Below, one piece after another: positions 27,474 through 32,304 of a stretch of DNA of 32,304 bases; position 1 is the stretch's first letter, and every line of letters begins with the position of its first letter. The translations under genes were made by a program, and so were the position numbers. The DNA is from Bacteroidota bacterium (lineage in GTDB: Bacteria > Bacteroidota > Bacteroidia > 2-12-FULL-35-15). Under the pieces are notes generated by a model. It made no database searches and was not told the origin of the DNA. It saw nothing but the letters and a program-made list of their open reading frames with translations. Where the stretch lies: contig CANIFU010000028.1 of assembly GCA_947466965.1 (NCBI GenBank), forward strand, positions 1 to 32,304, given 5' to 3'.

Positions 27474-29960
27474 TTATCGAACCAACGTAATATTTCCTTT
27501 TTTCTCAACCGGAGTTCCATCGGGCATAATACCGGAAACGCGATATGCAAAAACACCCGGATTACATGGTTGTCCCATAAATGTACCATCCCAACCAATA
27601 GATCTATTGTTGGTTTTAAAAACCTGTTGTCCCCAACGGTTATAAATTTGAAAATCCAAATGATCAATACTTCCTAATACAAATAATAAATCATTGTTAT
27701 TATCACCATTGGGAGAAAACACGTTCGGAATACCAACTTCTGCCCCACCCTGAGGTTCTGATTCCAAACGAAAAACAGCAATTACATTTTCTGTTTGATT
27801 AAATGTCACTTCAGCAGAGTCGCTCACAGTGCTTGGCGTTGGAGTATGGTTCGTCATTTCCCAATGATCAAAAATATAAATTCCATTAGGAGTAGCTTTT
27901 AATTTGGTAACGATCCCACCAAAATAGCTACCCGAATAAATATAAGAAGCAGGAGTTATACTATTAACTTTAATATTTCCTGCACCAGGAGGAAACACAT
28001 CGAATGTTACGTCGTAGGGACCTGTTAGAGTATAACAATCAATCAAGCCTTGGGTCAAAGCAGTGCAACGCTGATTCACTTGTGCTCTAAAAGTAGCAGC
28101 ATTTGCTTTCCATGTAGTATAGTTCCCACCCCATTTGGCACACTGAGCAGTCATTTCAGGATCAATAATGTTTATCATACTATCCAATAGAGGAAGAGCG
28201 TATGAACAATTTAATTTCGTATTCATCAAATCAATATAGCGTGCCTGATAGTATTGTTTAAAATCAGGGTTTGCCATTAATGCATTTAAAATTTGTGTAT
28301 GACCTTGTCCACCCGGATCATCTAAGCCTTCTACGTTACAAGGATCAGCATTCGGAGAAGGATCAGGTATTCCTGTATAATTAATATAATGTCCGAGAAT
28401 GGCATCCAAATCCCAAAGCGTATAGCGCCATTTCTTTTTATCACCTAAAGTATCTAATCCACGCCACCAGGCAGTGTTCCAATCCAACCAATCTGAAGTC
28501 GCCAACCAAGAGTTAAAAACAAAATAATCTACAAAACTTTTAATATTGAAAAGGCTGTCGACATAGGCATAATTGGAAGCAACGGCCATACTATTTGAAG
28601 TGATGTATGAACGAAGAGAATTCCAATCTGTTTGAGCCTGGGCTCCACCGTATGCGCTCCATGTACCACCCCATGTTTGCAGAAATTGTACATTCGGATC
28701 ATCTTGTTTATAATAATGATCTGTAAAATCGAGGTCATCGACTTTTTCACGCACATCATATACGCCCCAATATTGTCCGTTTAAATAAACAATTGCGGGA
28801 GCCCATGTTCGTTCATCCATATATAATTGCGCACGTTGTGAAAGCGTATGAGCGTATGCATCACGAATATGAGCAGGAGCGCCTGGAGCAAAAGGATAAT
28901 TGTCGTTTGCCGCCGCTTTAAAAATCAAACGTTGATAAGAATCGCGGTCTTTATTTGTAAAAACAGGAGCGTTTACAGCATAGTTATAACCCATTTCATC
29001 TTTGGAAACATAATCAAATCCGCGCTGACTATAAGCCCACGAATCGTTTCCATGTTCATTGGTTTCACCAGCTGTTTCAGCAATTAATATTTTTGCTTCA
29101 TTAAAATATTCTAGTCCTGTTTCAGCAGTAAGTTGAGTACCATTTAAAAGATCATCTGTTTGATCGCCAAAAACAGAAACAACAGGAATGGTATGTGTTG
29201 AATTAATAAAGTAAGTATTGCTTTCAATAAAACTTGCGGGAACAAGCGGATTAGAACTAAATGCTTTTGCTCTGAGAACTGTAGTTGATGAGATACTAAT
29301 CGGTGAAGTATAAGTTGTTGATCCAATTGTAGGAATTGTTCCGTCGGTAGTATAATGAATCGTTAATCCAACACCTGCAGCGGTGATTGCAACTGTTTGT
29401 GCACCTGCATAAAATCCTGCAACAACACTCATTGAAGGACGGGTAGCGTATTCCTGCATTGCTCCGGCATTAGATGTTCCGGAAGTAGGACTTGTAAAAA
29501 CGCCCCAGGTTGTTCCACCATTTGTTGTTCTGCCTCGCGAGTGACCGGCTTGAGTCGGAACGAGGGTCATAGCATCGATAATCGTTCCTGAAGGATTTGC
29601 AAAAACAATAGCTTCAGGTTTTGTCTGCGTAAATTTAATACCTGCATGAATATTTGTACCCACGACTGTATTTTTTCCGGAGGCCCACACTCTGAGAAAT
29701 CCATTGGCAGGAATTGTTACACCTGCTGGTATTGGCCATTTTGTAGGATTAGAAATTTTATCACTGAAATAATAACCTGCTAAAGCAACGGATGATCCTC
29801 CTGCATTATATAATTCTATCCAGTCGGGAGTTTCACCAAAGTTATCGGTAATACTAATATTAGAACAAGAAAACTCATTGATCATTACCTGACTTTTTGC
29901 TGATGATGAAAAGAAAAGGAATAAAACAATAAAGGGTAAAAAGCGAAAGTAATTTTTCAT
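27474..29960 (-). CDS. CotH-kinase-like secreted protein with lamin-tail domain and T9SS type B C-terminal domain
   Basis: An 828-residue T9SS cargo. Signal peptide 1-23 (AKSQ); lamin-tail-like domain 24-160 (VMINEFSCSN, DWIELYN, PANGFLRVW); chitobiase/HEX C-terminal-like domain about 172-252 (IHYTTDGTIPT); CotH kinase-like domain about 260-640. The kinase-like part has YLNGQYWGVYDVREKVDD, a SDWLDWNT segment and LWDLDAILG (Asp517, Asp519), which correspond to the CotH motif set for nucleotide and metal binding. CotH of Bacillus phosphorylates spore-coat proteins. A beta repeat region (about 650-732) precedes the type B CTD at 743-828 (NVFSPNGDNNNDLLF, IYNRWGQQVF, GWDG). Catalytic residues appear intact. 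The target is unknown and secretion by T9SS is inferred. PorP/SprF follows directly. Confidence 0.87.
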   Translation of the reverse strand: MKNYFRFLPFIVLFLFFSSSAKSQVMINEFSCSNISITDNFGETPDWIELYNAGGSSVALAGYYFSDKISNPTKWPIPAGVTIPANGFLRVWASGKNTVVGTNIHAGIKFTQTKPEAIVFANPSGTIIDAMTLVPTQAGHSRGRTTNGGTTWGVFTSPTSGTSNAGAMQEYATRPSMSVVAGFYAGAQTVAITAAGVGLTIHYTTDGTIPTIGSTTYTSPISISSTTVLRAKAFSSNPLVPASFIESNTYFINSTHTIPVVSVFGDQTDDLLNGTQLTAETGLEYFNEAKILIAETAGETNEHGNDSWAYSQRGFDYVSKDEMGYNYAVNAPVFTNKDRDSYQRLIFKAAANDNYPFAPGAPAHIRDAYAHTLSQRAQLYMDERTWAPAIVYLNGQYWGVYDVREKVDDLDFTDHYYKQDDPNVQFLQTWGGTWSAYGGAQAQTDWNSLRSYITSNSMAVASNYAYVDSLFNIKSFVDYFVFNSWLATSDWLDWNTAWWRGLDTLGDKKKWRYTLWDLDAILGHYINYTGIPDPSPNADPCNVEGLDDPGGQGHTQILNALMANPDFKQYYQARYIDLMNTKLNCSYALPLLDSMINIIDPEMTAQCAKWGGNYTTWKANAATFRAQVNQRCTALTQGLIDCYTLTGPYDVTFDVFPPGAGNIKVNSITPASYIYSGSYFGGIVTKLKATPNGIYIFDHWEMTNHTPTPSTVSDSAEVTFNQTENVIAVFRLESEPQGGAEVGIPNVFSPNGDNNNDLLFVLGSIDHLDFQIYNRWGQQVFKTNNRSIGWDGTFMGQPCNPGVFAYRVSGIMPDGTPVEKKGNITLVR

Positions 29961-30057
29961 ATTTATGAAAAAAATGAATTTGAGTGAATGTTAAAGGAAC
30001 TAATTTACATAATTTATATGGTATTATAAATGATTTAGTTTAAAACATTGAAAATAA
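29961..30057. other. Upstream region of the CotH-type gene
   Basis: ATTTATA (30012-30018) and TATAAAT (30025-30031) form a 7-base inverted repeat with a 6-base spacer about 50 bases before the ATG at 29960. It could be an operator or simple AT-rich chance. No exact TAnnTTTG box was seen. Confidence 0.2.
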
Positions 30058-30089
30058 AAAAGGCATTGAAAATAAATTCAATGCCTTTT
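30058..30089 (-). terminator. Terminator of the outer-membrane protein gene
   Basis: AAAAGGCATTGAA (30058-30070) pairs perfectly with TTCAATGCCTTTT (30077-30089), loop AATAAA. On the minus strand the stem closes into TTTTTTATTTTC. It begins about 17 bases past the stop codon of the minus-strand gene at 30106. Confidence 0.8.
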
Positions 30090-30105
30090 AAAAAAATATT
30101 TTCAC

Positions 30106-30855
30106 TTAGAATTTTATGCTTAGACCAATTCCCATATTAAATCCATTGCCTTTTAACTTAAATAAAGCCTTACTATTATCATTAAGATTAGAATCGGAAT
30201 TATTAGAAGTAGTAATGCTAGGATAATTAGATCCTAAATAACCAATATGAAATGCTAGTCCAACATGTTGCGCTTCACCAAAATAAATTTTAGGCATTAA
30301 TAAAATACCATAATTCATTCCGTTATCTTTTGCTACTGCATTTCCATTATCATTCGATGATAAATCATCATCAGGATTATTTTCAGAATATTTAAAATTT
30401 GAATAGCCAATTGTCAAACATATCGGCATATCAAAGCGTTTGCCTCTAACCAAGTGAAAATTTACATTCAAACCAAAATCAATTGATCTAGCCTCGGGTT
30501 TATAAGAATAATAATCATATTTAAATGTATTAAAATTAAAAGCAGAATCTTTTTTTGTTTCTTCAAAATAATTTGAATATCCAAAACGAAAACCTAAACC
30601 CAACCAATCTGCTACTCCATATTCAGCAGTAAGCGAATAAATTGTCGCTGCCGCTCCATCTTCATCATCTTTTGTAGAGCGAACAGTGACATTGTTATAG
30701 ATGGAATCCTGCTCAAAATGTGACTTTGTTTTATAAACAACAATACCAATACTAGGATCAATTGTAATTGAGCCTTTGTGAAATGCCTTATCCTGCGCAT
30801 AAGTAGCAGAAATTGATGTACAAATCACAAGTGCAATCAGCGTAATTTTTTTCAT
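30106..30855 (-). CDS. Outer-membrane beta-barrel protein, unknown function
   Basis: The 249-residue protein has a signal peptide (residues 1-20, ATYAQ) and alternating hydrophobic/polar strands with aromatic residues: YSLTAEYGVADWLGLGFRFGYSNYF, SIDFGLNVNFHLV, GMNYGILLMPKIYFG, HVGLAFHIGYLGSN. It ends in FNMGIGLSIKF, with the terminal Phe of barrel insertion signals. It contains two Asn/Asp/Ser-rich loops (about 166-180 and 218-230). It fits an outer-membrane barrel of about eight to ten strands; no known porin signature is seen. The box TATTATTG (30860-30867), one mismatch from TAnnTTTG, precedes the ATG by four bases with the spacer TATC, like the lipoprotein gene at 7366. Confidence 0.75.
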   Translation of the reverse strand: MKKITLIALVICTSISATYAQDKAFHKGSITIDPSIGIVVYKTKSHFEQDSIYNNVTVRSTKDDEDGAAATIYSLTAEYGVADWLGLGFRFGYSNYFEETKKDSAFNFNTFKYDYYSYKPEARSIDFGLNVNFHLVRGKRFDMPICLTIGYSNFKYSENNPDDDLSSNDNGNAVAKDNGMNYGILLMPKIYFGEAQHVGLAFHIGYLGSNYPSITTSNNSDSNLNDNSKALFKLKGNGFNMGIGLSIKF

Positions 30856-30932
30856 GATACAATAATAATAATTAAGATTTAAAAATAAATAGTAAAATAA
30901 AATTTACATAAACATACACTATTTTTTTAAAA

Positions 30933-32304
30933 TCAAAACAAAACTGATATAAAGTAAACAGATAATGTTATTAACACAACGCCAATAATGTTAAGAAAGA
31001 AACCAGCTTTTAACATATCGTTAACACGAAGGCGATTACTACCAAAAACAATAGTATTGGGCGCAGTGGCAACAGGTAGCATAAAACCCAAGGAGGCTGC
31101 CAAGGTTGCAGGTATCATTAATATTAATGGGTGAATATCCATTGTTTGTTGCAGCGCAATCAATATTGGAAGCATCAACTGAATGGATGCAACATTGGAT
31201 GCAAATTCGCTAATAAAAGTGATAACAATACATAAACCGAAAACGAGTATATAGATATTTGATCCAGAAGCAAAATTCAATTGAGATGCCAGCCATGAAC
31301 TCAAACCTGATAGTTCGAATCCTTTTGCTAGTGCAAAACCACCACCAAACAAAAGAATGATATCAAATGGTAATTTTGATGATTCCTCCCACGTAATCAG
31401 GGCTCTCCCTTTTTCAGTTTTTGAAGGAATCAAAAACAAAGATACAGCCATAAAAACCGCAACTGTACTATCCTGCAAATATGTTTTATAGGGAAACAAA
31501 TTGCTCCAACCCTTCATATTAAAAAAACCGAAATCGATATCTGCACGGGTAAACCAAAGCAAAGTTGTAATCAAAAAAATGACAGAAACACGTTTTTCAT
31601 CTGTTGAAATTTTACCAAGCTGTTTGTATGCTTTTACAAAATAGGCGTTATCGATAATCAAAACAGCTTCTTTTTTAATAAACATTTTTTTTAGCACAAA
31701 AAAAGCACTGAATAAAAAAACGATAGAAATAGGAAAACCAATTCTGAACCAAGCAAAAAAGTTCATATCTGCATTTTGAGGATATTTTTCAGAATACTCT
31801 CTTAAAAATATCATATTTGTGGGTGTACCCACCAACGTTGCCATTCCTCCTATTGTTGCAGAATAAGCTAATCCAATTAATAAAGCCGAAGCCATTTTAT
31901 GAGAATGGTGCTCTTCTTTAAAATGCTTTTCTATCTGAACAATTACCGCTAATACGGCCGAAAGCAGCATCATAACAGTTGCAGTATTAGAAATCCACAT
32001 GGAGATGAGGTAGGATGTTAACATCACTCCAAATAAAATCCGAGAGGGACTTGTGCCAACAAGCAAGAGAATTTTAAGAGCAATCCGTTGATGCAGATTC
32101 CATCGCTCGATGGCGAAGGCGATAATAAATCCACCTATAAAAAGAAAAATAATAGGATCCATGTATTGAAATGCGGTTGTTTTAGAATCGGCAATACCAA
32201 GAATAGGGAAAAAAATCATCGGTAGTAAGGCAGTTACTGCTAAGGGAACAACTTCTGTTAACCACCAAAAAGCCATCCAGATTGTGACTGCAGCCATTTT
32301 TGTA
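30933..32304 (-). CDS. DASS/SLC13 family anion transporter, 5' end beyond the window
   Basis: At least 454 residues of a multi-pass inner-membrane Na+/dicarboxylate-type symporter. Signature motifs are WWLTEVVPLAVTALLP near the start, SMWISNTATVMMLL (first SNT-type hairpin), GGMATLVGTPTNMIF and EFASNVASIQLMLPI (second hairpin). These are the substrate and sodium sites of the DASS fold. The frame is open to the right edge with no stop; the ATG at 32297 lies inside the first hydrophobic segment, so the true start is most likely outside the window. A short loop at about 205-230 separates the two halves. Substrate, di- or tricarboxylate or sulfate, cannot be told. No T9SS link. Confidence 0.92.
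   Translation of the reverse strand, partial: TKMAAVTIWMAFWWLTEVVPLAVTALLPMIFFPILGIADSKTTAFQYMDPIIFLFIGGFIIAFAIERWNLHQRIALKILLLVGTSPSRILFGVMLTSYLISMWISNTATVMMLLSAVLAVIVQIEKHFKEEHHSHKMASALLIGLAYSATIGGMATLVGTPTNMIFLREYSEKYPQNADMNFFAWFRIGFPISIVFLFSAFFVLKKMFIKKEAVLIIDNAYFVKAYKQLGKISTDEKRVSVIFLITTLLWFTRADIDFGFFNMKGWSNLFPYKTYLQDSTVAVFMAVSLFLIPSKTEKGRALITWEESSKLPFDIILLFGGGFALAKGFELSGLSSWLASQLNFASGSNIYILVFGLCIVITFISEFASNVASIQLMLPILIALQQTMDIHPLILMIPATLAASLGFMLPVATAPNTIVFGSNRLRVNDMLKAGFFLNIIGVVLITLSVYFISVLF

Overview
This window looks like a chromosomal segment of an AT-rich Bacteroidota bacterium, most likely near the Flavobacteriales. The evidence is two PorP/SprF proteins, PorQ, two proteins with the gliding-motility-associated (type B) C-terminal domain, the Bacteroidota-specific GlmU-like protein, a DUF6913 protein, and several promoter-like boxes matching the Bacteroidota -7 consensus TAnnTTTG. 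No rRNA, tRNA, CRISPR array, phage gene or transposase is visible. No stretch over 300 bases lacks a gene.

Left part (1-8900): a minus-strand set runs from a ~1,906-residue secreted protein (TPR, PD40 propeller-like repeats, carboxypeptidase-regulatory-like domain, long coiled-coil/low-complexity region, three C-terminal SPOR-like repeats) to clpS and then an M48 lipoprotein protease. The clpS frame carries an in-frame TAG at codon 22. A beta-helix-type lipoprotein is transcribed divergently.

Centre-left (8886-17420): a repeat-rich adhesin-like type IX secretion (T9SS) cargo lies just upstream of its PorP/SprF partner. Next come cmk, porQ and lon, with a strong hairpin between lon and porQ.

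Centre (17550-23460): a minus-strand housekeeping run of prmC, a protein with two TonB_C-like domains, ligA, a DUF6913 gene, a GlmU-like gene and a small membrane protein. ribD, a YigZ/IMPACT gene and an M42-type peptidase follow on the plus strand (23517-26374). They end at a bidirectional terminator.

Right part (26427-32304): a second cargo/PorP pair, whose cargo is a CotH-kinase-like protein, then an outer-membrane barrel protein and a DASS/SLC13 transporter cut by the window edge.

The common theme is T9SS: PorQ of the attachment complex, two PorP/SprF proteins next to two type B CTD cargos, and a PorE-like periplasmic protein whose expected OmpA peptidoglycan-binding end appears to be replaced by SPOR repeats. 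That last protein is the best candidate for something undescribed. The rest is largely recognisable, with a few oddities: the clpS nonsense codon, near-leaderless promoter spacing, a possible 34-codon gene and a short M42 peptidase. All family calls rest on reading motifs, not on database searches.
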